Source of the DNA: Gemmatimonadota bacterium
Lineage (GTDB): Bacteria > Gemmatimonadota > Gemmatimonadetes > Gemmatimonadales > GWC2-71-9
Length of the DNA stretch: 6,368 nt
Direction: 5' to 3'
Assembly: GCA_029884275.1 (NCBI GenBank)
Contig: JAOUIC010000107.1
Span: 1 to 6,368, forward strand
This document shows positions 1-5,734 of this stretch, one piece after another (the first letter of the stretch is position 1; each line of letters begins with the position of its first letter). A model generated the notes under the pieces. The model was given only the letters and a program-made list of their open reading frames with translations, searched no databases and was not told where the DNA came from. The position numbers and the translations under genes were made by a program.

Positions 1-328
1 TTCTGCGGCGGAGTTCGTTGCGGGCCAGGTTGGAGGCGATGGTGTAGATCCAGGTGGAAAAATTCCGTTCCCGGTCGAATCGGTGCAGGTGGCGGTGAAC
101 CCGGAGAAAGGTGTCCTGCACCAGCTCCTCGGCGCGGTCCCGGTCCCCGGTCATGCGATAGACGAAGTTGATCAGCCGGCTCTGGTAGCGTTCCACGATC
201 TGGCCGAAGGCGTGGGAGTCCCCCGCCAGGTGCGCCTCGATGACCCGGTTGATGTCGGCTTGCGTCCGGGGGAGGGTCGTCACCCGTCGCCGGCCGAGCG
301 TACCGCGGAGGAACCGGATGATTGCCAC
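1..328 (-). CDS. ECF-type RNA polymerase sigma factor, N-terminal part (runs off left edge)
   Basis: This is the first 109 codons of a sigma-70 family factor of the extracytoplasmic-function group, which directs RNA polymerase to stress or envelope promoters. Region 2 is clear: residues 41-59 (FGQIVERYQSRLINFVYRM) are region 2.1, residues 62-77 (DRDRAEELVQDTFLRV) are the core-binding region 2.2, and residues 84-108 (from RFD through FSTWIYTIASNLARNELRR) form the -10 melting and recognition part. Region 4 lies outside the window. The start is taken as GTG at 328, because a TAG stop lies in the same frame at 338-340; a GTG at 283 is possible but has no ribosome site. It begins 9 bases after the Nudix gene stop, so the two are probably cotranscribed. 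No anti-sigma gene is visible; it could lie beyond the edge. Confidence 0.88.
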   Translation of the reverse strand, partial: MAIIRFLRGTLGRRRVTTLPRTQADINRVIEAHLAGDSHAFGQIVERYQSRLINFVYRMTGDRDRAEELVQDTFLRVHRHLHRFDRERNFSTWIYTIASNLARNELRRR

Positions 329-337
329 GGCGGTTCC

Positions 338-886
338 CTACCTCACACCCAGCCCGGCGAATGCCGCGGCGTAGAACAGGGCGACGAGTGTCTTGCCATC
401 CACGATCTCCCGGTTTCGGATCATCCCCCGCACCTCGGACCAGGGCGTCGGGTGGAGCTCCATGAACTCGTCCGTCTCCCGGCTGTGCGCGCCCGGCTCG
501 AGCCCGCGGGCGAGAAACAGATGAATCCGCTCGTCGGTGAAGCCCGGCGTGGTGTAGATCGTCGTGAGGGGCTCGAGGCTCTGCGCGCGCATTCCCGTCT
601 CCTCCTCCAGCTCCCGATGGGCACAGCGCTCGGGGGTCTCGCCATGGTCCAGCCTGCCGGCTGGGACCTCCCAGATGAAGCCGTCAGCGGCGTGCCGGAA
701 TTGCCTGAGAAGCAGGATCCGGGGATCCGCCGCCTCGCCGCCGTCCAGGATGGGGACGACCGCCGACGCCCCGGGATGACGGATCATCTCCAGCCTGCCC
801 TGCGAGCCGTCCGGGAACCCGACGGTGTCGAGGTCGAGGTTGACAATGCGCCCGGTGTACTGCCGCTCAGAGGCAAGGAGACTCAT
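338..886 (-). CDS. Nudix hydrolase, ADP-ribose pyrophosphatase type
   Basis: The 182-residue protein should hydrolyse ADP-ribose or a related nucleoside diphosphate sugar to AMP and a sugar phosphate in the cytoplasm. The Nudix box is perfect at residues 77-99: G77, E83, then REL-EEE-T-GM (91-99), matching G-x5-E-x7-REUxEE-x-GU, with E92, E95 and E96 as likely metal ligands. A proline (P114, in TPGFTDE) lies 15 residues after the box, the position that marks the ADP-ribose pyrophosphatase subgroup. The N-terminal beta strands (GRIVNLDLDTV, and RHPGASAVVPIL at 36-47) are typical of this subgroup too. The ATG at 886 is the only sensible start but lacks a clear Shine-Dalgarno. The gene lies 78 bases after the YdcF-like gene and 9 bases before the sigma factor. 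Exact substrate is not decided by sequence alone. Confidence 0.9.
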   Translation of the reverse strand: MSLLASERQYTGRIVNLDLDTVGFPDGSQGRLEMIRHPGASAVVPILDGGEAADPRILLLRQFRHAADGFIWEVPAGRLDHGETPERCAHRELEEETGMRAQSLEPLTTIYTTPGFTDERIHLFLARGLEPGAHSRETDEFMELHPTPWSEVRGMIRNREIVDGKTLVALFYAAAFAGLGVR

Positions 887-950
887 GCAGGGCCAACATG
901 CAGCCCGGAGGGCGGGGAGACAAGGGCCGGGGGTTCTGGCCGGGTTCGCG

Positions 951-964
951 CCGGGGGTCCCCGG
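951..964 (-). terminator. Possible short hairpin after the YdcF-like gene
   Basis: A 5-6 base-pair perfect inverted repeat (CCGGGG-AC-CCCCGG on the minus strand) begins directly after the TAG stop of the YdcF-like gene. It is very GC-rich but is not followed by a T-run, and the 78-base gap holds other GC-rich self-complementary words, so it may be a chance product of composition. If it acts, it would weaken readthrough into the Nudix gene. Confidence 0.2.
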
Positions 965-1549
965 CTACTGGAACCACCGCCGGACGACGACCACGGGGAT
1001 CTTCCAGGCCTCCGCGGCGAAGAACCAGACCTCCCGGCGCCGGCTCGCCGAGATCGGGCTGGTTCTGGTCGGACTGGTGGCGACTTCCATCCCGGTGGCC
1101 TTCGCCTCGAACCGGAGGCGCAGCATGTGGAACGGGTCGCTGACCAGGATGGCCCGGGACACGCCACGGCCCCGCGCCCACTCCGCGACCGAGACCATCG
1201 ACGCCCGGGTGGAGCGTCCCTCCGGCCGGACCACGATGGCTGTCGCGGATACCCCGTTGGCCACCAGATACTGGCGGGCGACGGTGGCTTCGCTCACCCG
1301 GTCGCCGTCGCCGATGCCGCCGGTCACCACGATCTCCGGCGCGAGTCCTTCGCGATACAAGCCGAGGGCATGATCGAGCCTGGCCCGGAGCACCGGCGAG
1401 GGCTTGCCGTTGTACTGCGCGGCGCCGAGGACGACGATGGCGCCGGCCGCGGCCCGCTGATCGTCGCGGCTGGCCGAGATGACGGCGGCGAGCGACGCGA
1501 GGTACACCACTATGAGGGCCGCGGCGGCCCCTGCGATCCAGCGAGTCAA
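965..1549 (-). CDS. DUF218 / YdcF-SanA-ElyC family membrane-anchored protein
   Basis: A 194-residue protein with an N-terminal membrane anchor (about residues 5-24, WIAGAAAALIVVYLASLAAV) and an extracytoplasmic DUF218 domain. Family marks in order: AIVVLGAAQYNGKPS (37-51), R55-x-RLDHAL (57-62), the VVTGG loop (74-78), E87 in VSEATVA, S113-T-R-A-S, and VSDPFHMLRLR (136-146). Members such as E. coli SanA, YdcF and ElyC are linked to envelope integrity or cell-wall precursor handling, but their chemistry is poorly defined, so no reaction is claimed. The start is TTG at 1549, overlapping the TGA stop of the upstream metallo-beta-lactamase gene (TTGA). GAGG lies 4 bases upstream of it, inside the end of that gene, and starting later would remove the anchor. 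This arrangement implies translational coupling. Confidence 0.85.
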   Translation of the reverse strand: MTRWIAGAAAALIVVYLASLAAVISASRDDQRAAAGAIVVLGAAQYNGKPSPVLRARLDHALGLYREGLAPEIVVTGGIGDGDRVSEATVARQYLVANGVSATAIVVRPEGRSTRASMVSVAEWARGRGVSRAILVSDPFHMLRLRFEAKATGMEVATSPTRTSPISASRRREVWFFAAEAWKIPVVVVRRWFQ

Positions 1550-2940
1550 GATTCCTCGAGCTCGAAGCTCTGGCCCTGCGCCGGGACGTGGACCCGCTCG
1601 ATCCCTTCCTCCTTGAGAATCCCGGCCATGGCCCTGGAGGCGTCGGCCTCCCCATGGACCACAAAGGCCCGGCGCACCGGGCCACCGAGGCGTTTCACCC
1701 AGTGACGGAGCTCATGGCGGTCGGCGTGGGCGGAGTAGCCGCTGATGGTCTCGACCTCACAGCGCACCGCGACTTCCTCGCCGAAGACGCGGACCGTCTT
1801 CCGCCCCTCCTGGATCCGCCGTCCGAGCGTGTGCTCGGCCTGGAATCCGACGAACAGCACCATGCTGTGCGGGTCGCCGAGATGGTTAGCCAGGTGGTGC
1901 AGGATGCGCCCCGACTCGGCCATGCCGCTGGCGGCGATGATCACCGCCGGCCCGTGGAGGGTGTTGAGCCGCTTCGACTCCATCACGTCGCGCACGTAGC
2001 GCACCAGCGGAAAATCGAACAGCGCGGTGGTGGCTTCGATCATCCCTTCACCCCTGTCGAAGAGTTCCGGGTGCAACCGGAAGACCGCGGTCGCATCCAC
2101 CGCCAGCGGGCTGTCGACGTAGATCGGGACCCCCGGGATCTTGCCGGCCCGAAACAGCTGATGCAGGCTGTACACCAGCTCCTGGGTACGGCCCACGGCG
2201 AAGCTCGGGATCATCAGCTTGCCGCCGCGGCCGGCCACGCGTCGTACCAGATCGCCGAGATGGACCTCCGCCCCGGCCACCGACTCGTGCTCGCGGTCGC
2301 CGTAGGTGGACTCGATGATCAGGGTGTCCACCGGGCCGGCGGGGGGGTCGGGATCGCGGATGATCGGGAGGCCGGAGCGCCCGATGTCACCCGAGAACAC
2401 CAGGCGGTGCGCGGGCCCCTCGGTGACCCGGAGGTCCACCGAGGCGGAGCCGAGAATGTGCCCGGCGTCGGTGAATTCGAACGCCAGGTGCTTCCGGATG
2501 TGGTGCACCCTTCGATAGGGCATGGCGACCATCAGGTCCTGGACCGCCACCGCGTCCGCCACGGTGTACAGCGGCTCGCTCTCGGCGCCCCGGCGGCCGC
2601 GGCGCTCGAGAAAGGCGGCGTCCTTCTCCTGGATGTGCGCCGCGTCAGGCAGCATCACCGCCGCGAGGTCGCGGGTGCCGGGTGTGGCATAGATGGGTGA
2701 ATGGAATCCCCGATTGACCAGGAGGGGCAGGCGGCCGGCATGATCGATGTGCGCGTGACTGAGAATGACCGCGTCGATTCGGCGTGGGTCGACCGGCAGG
2801 TTGGCGTTGTGGGCACGGGTTTCGGCGCGCCTGCCCTGGAACAGGCCGGCATCCAGCAGGATCCTCGCCCCGGCCGCCTCGAGCAGGTGCATGGAGCCGG
2901 TGACCTGCCCCGCGGCCCCGTGGAAGGTGAGGCGGATCAT
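1546..2940 (-). CDS. Metallo-beta-lactamase / beta-CASP / RMMBL protein (probable RNase, CPSF-73-like)
   Basis: A 464-residue protein of the prokaryotic CPSF-73/TTHA0252-like group, whose studied members are zinc-dependent ribonucleases. Seen in order: FHGAAGQVTGS (6-16), HAHIDH (62-67), third-motif H161 (AGHILGSAS), D185 (SGDIG), ESTYGDREH (210-218) with beta-CASP motif A, PSFAVGRTQE (245-254), ASGMAESGRI (337-346), motif B H405 in SGYSAHAD, and motif C H429 in VVHGE. All metal ligands and the beta-CASP signature residues are present, so it should be active; length is normal for the group. ATG 2940 is chosen because the family starts with this M-I-x-L-T-F-x-GAAG strand. An in-frame ATG at 2991 would add 17 unlike residues and overlap upp by 32 bases. 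It begins 19 bases after upp and overlaps the YdcF-like gene. RNA processing or decay is the likely role; the RNA target is unknown. Confidence 0.9.
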   Translation of the reverse strand: MIRLTFHGAAGQVTGSMHLLEAAGARILLDAGLFQGRRAETRAHNANLPVDPRRIDAVILSHAHIDHAGRLPLLVNRGFHSPIYATPGTRDLAAVMLPDAAHIQEKDAAFLERRGRRGAESEPLYTVADAVAVQDLMVAMPYRRVHHIRKHLAFEFTDAGHILGSASVDLRVTEGPAHRLVFSGDIGRSGLPIIRDPDPPAGPVDTLIIESTYGDREHESVAGAEVHLGDLVRRVAGRGGKLMIPSFAVGRTQELVYSLHQLFRAGKIPGVPIYVDSPLAVDATAVFRLHPELFDRGEGMIEATTALFDFPLVRYVRDVMESKRLNTLHGPAVIIAASGMAESGRILHHLANHLGDPHSMVLFVGFQAEHTLGRRIQEGRKTVRVFGEEVAVRCEVETISGYSAHADRHELRHWVKRLGGPVRRAFVVHGEADASRAMAGILKEEGIERVHVPAQGQSFELEES

Positions 2941-2959
2941 CGCTGGCGGCCGGTGTCGG

Positions 2960-3637
2960 TCATGCCGTCCCGAAGATGCGGTCTCCGGCATCGCCCAGGC
3001 CAGGCACGATGTAGCCCTGGGCGTTGAGCCCCTCGTCGAGTGAGGCGGTGTAGATCCTCACGTCGGGATGTCCATCGAGCATCCGCTGGATGCCCTCCGG
3101 CGCCGCGACGATGCAGAGCAGGCGGATGCGATAGGCGCCCGCGGTCTTCAGCGTGGTGACCGCCGCGGTGGCACTGCCGCCGGTCGCGAGCATCGGGTCG
3201 AGGATGAAATATTCGAGACCGGTCCGGCGCTCCGAGGGCTTGGCGTCGGGGCCAGGTTCGTCGATTGGGAGCTTGGTGTAGTAATGGGTGGGTTCGAGCG
3301 ACGCCTCGTCGCGCTTCATCCCGATGTGCCCCACCCGCGCGTTCGGCAACAGGTGCGACACGCCATCCAGCATGCCGAGTCCGGCGCGGAGGATCGGCAC
3401 CAGGATCAGACGCTTGCTGGATACCATGTGCCCGGTGATCTGGCCCAGCGGGGTCTCGATCTCCGCCGCCTCGACCGGCAGGTCCCTGGTGGCTTCGTAG
3501 GCAATCAGCATCGAGATCTCCGCCACCAGCTGCTTGAAGTCGCGCGAGCTGGTGGCGCGCATGCGCAGCAGGGACAGCTTGTGCTGCACCAGCGGGTGGT
3601 CGATGACCGTCAGGTTGGGGAAGCGGGTGTGCGTCAT
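2960..3637 (-). CDS. upp: Uracil phosphoribosyltransferase
   Basis: This cytoplasmic enzyme converts uracil plus PRPP to UMP and pyrophosphate, the pyrimidine salvage step. The 225 residues align along their length with the family: HPLVQHKLSLLR (14-25), TYEAT-like IAYEATRDL (45-53), VPILRAGLGMLDG (80-92), the PRPP-binding loop ILDPMLATGGSA (145-156), VAAPEGI, and the uracil-site end YIVPGLGDAGDRIFGT. It is about 17 residues longer than E. coli Upp as I recall it. Six of these are at the N-terminus and about 11 are an insertion (residues about 124-141, with DEPGPDAKPSE) just before the PRPP loop. The ATG at 3637 lacks a Shine-Dalgarno; a pyrimidine-rich tract (CCTTTCCCTCC...CTCCCCC) precedes it. 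It follows the YeiH gene after 76 bases and leads a tight minus-strand set with the beta-CASP and YdcF-like genes. Confidence 0.96.
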   Translation of the reverse strand: MTHTRFPNLTVIDHPLVQHKLSLLRMRATSSRDFKQLVAEISMLIAYEATRDLPVEAAEIETPLGQITGHMVSSKRLILVPILRAGLGMLDGVSHLLPNARVGHIGMKRDEASLEPTHYYTKLPIDEPGPDAKPSERRTGLEYFILDPMLATGGSATAAVTTLKTAGAYRIRLLCIVAAPEGIQRMLDGHPDVRIYTASLDEGLNAQGYIVPGLGDAGDRIFGTA

Positions 3638-3690
3638 GGGGGAGAAGATGGAGGGAAAGGCGGTAGGGCGGTAGGATGGGAGGGCGGCAT
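3634..3690 (-). CDS. Possible proline-rich 18-residue leader ORF before upp
   Basis: An ATG at 3690 opens an 18-codon frame, MPPSHPTALPPFPPSSPP, whose TGA stop overlaps the upp start codon as ATGA. Nine of 18 residues are proline, including four PP pairs, the kind of run that slows ribosomes and needs EF-P. There is no Shine-Dalgarno for it, and the proline content follows simply from the C-rich composition of the strand, so it may be chance. If translated, it would couple ribosome passage to upp initiation, which would help explain why upp has no ribosome binding site of its own. Confidence 0.25.
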   Translation of the reverse strand: MPPSHPTALPPFPPSSPP

Positions 3691-3721
3691 GGCGTTGGGT
3701 TTACGTCACCGCCCTATCGCC
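3659..3721 (-). repeat. Imperfect inverted repeat between yeiH-like gene and upp
   Basis: Arms 3659-3672 (GGCGGTAGGGCGGT) and 3708-3721 (ACCGCCCTATCGCC) pair at 13 of 14 positions, with 35 bases between. The right arm covers the TAG stop of the YeiH-type gene. On the minus strand the hairpin is followed by TTTCCCTCC and then more C/T, a weak T-rich tail rather than a true T-run. It could be a weak terminator for the exporter gene or a leader structure controlling upp. The left arm also contains a near-tandem GGCGGTA word. Confidence 0.4.
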
Positions 3722-4721
3722 CCACCGTCAGCATCGCCAGCCCGAGCGACATGACGGCCAGCACGATCCACTGCAGCAGCCCGGCCACGAGTGGTCTGGC
3801 ACCTGCGGCACGCAGATCACCAAGTCCGGTCTGGAGCCCCACACCGGCCATCCCCACGCAGAGGAGCCAGAGGTCGGCGCGGCGGAGGAGTGTGAGTGTT
3901 TCTTCGGGGATCACGCCAGTCGAGTTCACCCCGGCGAACACCACGAACATGAGCAGGAACCACGGAATCGCGGAGACCTTCGCGGTCCCGGCGGCAGTGT
4001 GATGCCGGGGCAGCCACCAGGCGAGCCAGAAGACCACCGGTGCGAGGAGACAGATCCGCGCGAGCTTGACCACCGTGGCGACACGGGCGGCCTCCTCGCT
4101 CATGCCGAAGCCCGCCGCCACGACCTGCGCGGTCTCGTGGAGGCTGGCGCCGTCCCAGATGCCGAACAGCTGGTCGTTCAGCCCGAGCATGCGGCCGATC
4201 CAGGGGTACAGGATGATACCGGCGGTGCCGAACAGGGTGATCACGCCGAGTGCCACGGCGGTGTCCCGCTTCTCGGCCTGCACCACGCTGTCGGCCGCGA
4301 CGATGGCCGATGCGCCACAGATCGCGGTGCCGACCCCTAACAGTAATGCCAGCTTCTCCGGTACTCCGAGCCGCCGCGCGATCCACCAGCCGAACACGAG
4401 CGAGCCGATGGTGGAGACGGTCACCACCGCCAGACCGGCGGCGCCGATCTGCAGCACTTCGCCGAGGCTCAGCCGGAAGCCGAGCCCCGCTACCGCCCAG
4501 CGCAGCACCGGTCGCTGCGCCAGACGGACGCCCGGGACCACCAGGTCGGGGAGCACCAGGAGCGAGGCCAGCGCCATGCCGAGCAGGATGACCAGCAGCA
4601 GGGCGCCGAGGTGCAGGGTGTCGCGGAAGAAGGGGAGGTCGCCCAGCACCAGTGCCACGGTGGCGAGCGCCATGGTGAGCAGGAGGCCGGGCAGCCAGGC
4701 CGCCCGGGCGGTGCTGGTCAC
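3714..4721 (-). CDS. UPF0324 / YeiH family putative sulfate (or sulfite) exporter
   Basis: A 335-residue polytopic inner-membrane protein with about nine to eleven hydrophobic segments. The family signatures are strong: GVGTAICGASAIVAADS (129-145), then GVITLFGTAGIILYP (159-173), IWDGASLHETAQVVAAG (188-204) and VVKLAR (217-222). This is the putative sulfate exporter (PSE) family; SuyZ of cysteate-degrading Paracoccus was proposed as a sulfate exporter, and E. coli YeiH belongs here, but transport is rarely shown directly. The start is GTG at 4721, overlapping the TGA of the cysteine dioxygenase gene as GTGA. The open frame runs on to 5009, but that part reads as arginine/proline-rich antisense-like sequence inside the dioxygenase gene and is not used. 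No Shine-Dalgarno is seen, so translation probably depends on coupling. Context supports export of sulfite or sulfate from cysteine oxidation. Confidence 0.9.
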   Translation of the reverse strand: MTSTARAAWLPGLLLTMALATVALVLGDLPFFRDTLHLGALLLVILLGMALASLLVLPDLVVPGVRLAQRPVLRWAVAGLGFRLSLGEVLQIGAAGLAVVTVSTIGSLVFGWWIARRLGVPEKLALLLGVGTAICGASAIVAADSVVQAEKRDTAVALGVITLFGTAGIILYPWIGRMLGLNDQLFGIWDGASLHETAQVVAAGFGMSEEAARVATVVKLARICLLAPVVFWLAWWLPRHHTAAGTAKVSAIPWFLLMFVVFAGVNSTGVIPEETLTLLRRADLWLLCVGMAGVGLQTGLGDLRAAGARPLVAGLLQWIVLAVMSLGLAMLTVGR

Positions 4722-5293
4722 GGCGTGTATTCGAGCGCCCTGTAGCGTCGCCGCCAGCCGGCCTCGACCGGCTCGTAGATGTGGCAGGAGGTCATCTCGC
4801 CGCCGTACACGTGGATGGTGACGGCCGGCTGGTCGCCGGCGTTGGCGAGGACGTGGTACTCGAACGGGGGAATCAGCGCCCCGGCCTCGGCGGGGCCGGC
4901 GAGAACCTCGGTCTCCCGGGAGAACTGCACCACCCCGTTCTCCGGGTCGCCACCGCGGACCGAGTACGAGGTGACCCGGATGCGGCCCTGGTAGACGCAC
5001 TCGACGCACCAGATGCCGCTGTGATCGTGCAGCGGGGTGCCCTGGCCCACATTCCAGACCATGGCGAGCACCGAATAGCGGCGGCTCGGGTCGAGGTGGA
5101 GCAGCCGCCGGGCGTAGCGCTCGGGGCGGGGTTCGAGGAAGGGGGCCTCGAGCAGGTCGGCGCTTTGCGAGACGACGTCGGTGAGCACCCGCTTCACGGT
5201 GCGGCAGCGGACCTCGTCGTCGTTCTCGGCCACGGCGGCGTCGAGCCGGCGGATCAGGTCCGCGAGCGGGGGAGAGAGCGTGGCTGAGGTCAT
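4718..5293 (-). CDS. Cysteine dioxygenase, Arg-type cupin
   Basis: A 191-residue cupin that should add O2 to the thiol of L-cysteine, giving cysteine sulfinate. Iron ligands are H89 and H91 (TPLHDHSG) and H147 (FEYHVLAN). R62 in YARRL matches the mammalian Arg60 that binds the cysteine carboxylate, favouring cysteine over 3-mercaptopropionate as substrate. T159-x-H161-x-Y163 matches the Ser-His-Tyr triad, and C96, five residues after the second His, matches mammalian Cys93, the partner of the Cys-Tyr crosslink; C170 matches Cys164. ATG 5293 is chosen over the in-frame ATG 5362 because GGAGGAA (5301-5307) sits 7 bases upstream and the extra residues are arginine-rich and unlike the family. It is the first gene of a unit with the coupled YeiH-type exporter. 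Its promoter is not obvious in the 129 bases shared with the divergent tRNA gene. Confidence 0.92.
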   Translation of the reverse strand: MTSATLSPPLADLIRRLDAAVAENDDEVRCRTVKRVLTDVVSQSADLLEAPFLEPRPERYARRLLHLDPSRRYSVLAMVWNVGQGTPLHDHSGIWCVECVYQGRIRVTSYSVRGGDPENGVVQFSRETEVLAGPAEAGALIPPFEYHVLANAGDQPAVTIHVYGGEMTSCHIYEPVEAGWRRRYRALEYTP

Positions 5294-5300
5294 GGGCAGA

Positions 5301-5307
5301 TTCCTCC
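5301..5307 (-). promoter_or_regulatory. Strong ribosome binding site of the cysteine dioxygenase gene
   Basis: GGAGGAA on the minus strand, 7 bases before ATG 5293. It is the best Shine-Dalgarno in the window and decides the start against the longer frame from 5362. Confidence 0.85.
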
Positions 5308-5383
5308 GGCGATGCCGCCGTTCGGTTCCAGACAGGGTGTGGGGTTCGGCGGAATCGCGCAAGGGAGCGCGGGGATCAGGCCT

Positions 5384-5411
5384 TTCACGGGGTAGCCGCT
5401 TTCCTTATATT
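5384..5411 (+). promoter_or_regulatory. Promoter of the tRNA-Phe gene
   Basis: A -35-like TTCACG (5384-5389) and a -10 TATATT (5406-5411, five of six consensus bases) are 16 bases apart in an otherwise GC-rich stretch. The -10 ends 11 bases before the first base of the tRNA, so transcription would start a few bases ahead of it. On the other strand the same AT-rich word reads as TATAAG, but no -35 pairs with it. Confidence 0.6.
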
Positions 5412-5422
5412 CCCGCCCCTTC

Positions 5423-5495
<73 letters not shown>

Positions 5496-5597
5496 TGGCA
5501 CTGACGCACGCCGCTCCTCGCCGGGTGGCGTTCGTCGTTCGGGGGGTCAGCGGCGACCGCGCTACGGCCTTGGTGTCCTCGCCCAGAGGGGCTCGGA

Positions 5598-5613
5598 TCA
5601 ATTCCCTCCCCAG
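5598..5613 (+). repeat. Direct repeat copy 2 of the tRNA-Phe 3' end
   Basis: This is an exact 16-base copy of tRNA positions 5477-5492, starting 121 bases further on. The flanks do not match (T before and CCATGG after copy 1; A before and GCGACG after copy 2). It stops three bases short of the tRNA end. It looks like an attachment-site scar or a leftover tRNA fragment; the interval between the copies is too short for a working element. Confidence 0.55.
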
Positions 5614-5672
5614 GCGACGCCCGATATTCCCGGGGCCGCGTGAGCCGCCCCTCGCGCACCGGTCAACCGGCA

Positions 5673-5718
5673 CGACTGATCCCCTGACCTCCGTTCGCGG
5701 AAGCCAGGGGATCAGTCG
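5673..5718. terminator. Long perfect hairpin, probable bidirectional terminator
   Basis: Arms CGACTGATCCCCTG (5673-5686) and CAGGGGATCAGTCG (5705-5718) are perfectly complementary over 14 pairs. The 18-base loop can form a further TCCG-TTCG-CGGA mini-stem with a UUCG tetraloop. The hairpin lies between two convergent transcripts, 17 bases after the stop codon of the lipoprotein gene and about 178 bases after the tRNA. Neither side has a T-run, so it is not a classical intrinsic terminator. It may act as a U-less terminator, an RNA-stabilising end or a protein-binding palindrome. Confidence 0.6.
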
Positions 5719-5734
5719 CTTGCTGGCATGTCGC

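Larger units (their letters stand above)
5496..5734. other. Non-coding spacer between tRNA-Phe and the broken lipoprotein gene
   Basis: These 239 bases hold no believable gene. They contain a second copy of the tRNA 3' end (5598-5613), a small CCGGT-CA-ACCGG palindrome (5659-5670) and the long hairpin at 5673-5718. No integrase or other mobile-element gene is present. Open frames across it are continuations of shadows or antisense reads of the tRNA. Confidence 0.6.

Noticed and set aside
83..1705. 540-codon plus-strand open frame
   Set aside because: It runs antisense through the sigma factor, Nudix, YdcF-like and beta-CASP genes, is rich in Arg, Pro, Gly, Asp and His, and shows no domain. 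It is a product of high GC.
1588..2700. 370-codon plus-strand open frame
   Set aside because: It is fully antisense to the beta-CASP gene, whose catalytic motifs are intact, and has low-complexity composition.
4722..5009. N-terminal extension of the exporter open frame by 96 codons
   Set aside because: It lies inside the dioxygenase gene, is Arg/Pro/Gly-rich and adds no membrane segment. The GTG at 4721 in a GTGA overlap fits the family start.
5294..5362. Longer dioxygenase start at ATG 5362
   Set aside because: The added 23 residues are arginine-rich and unlike the family, while ATG 5293 has a strong GGAGGAA 7 bases upstream.
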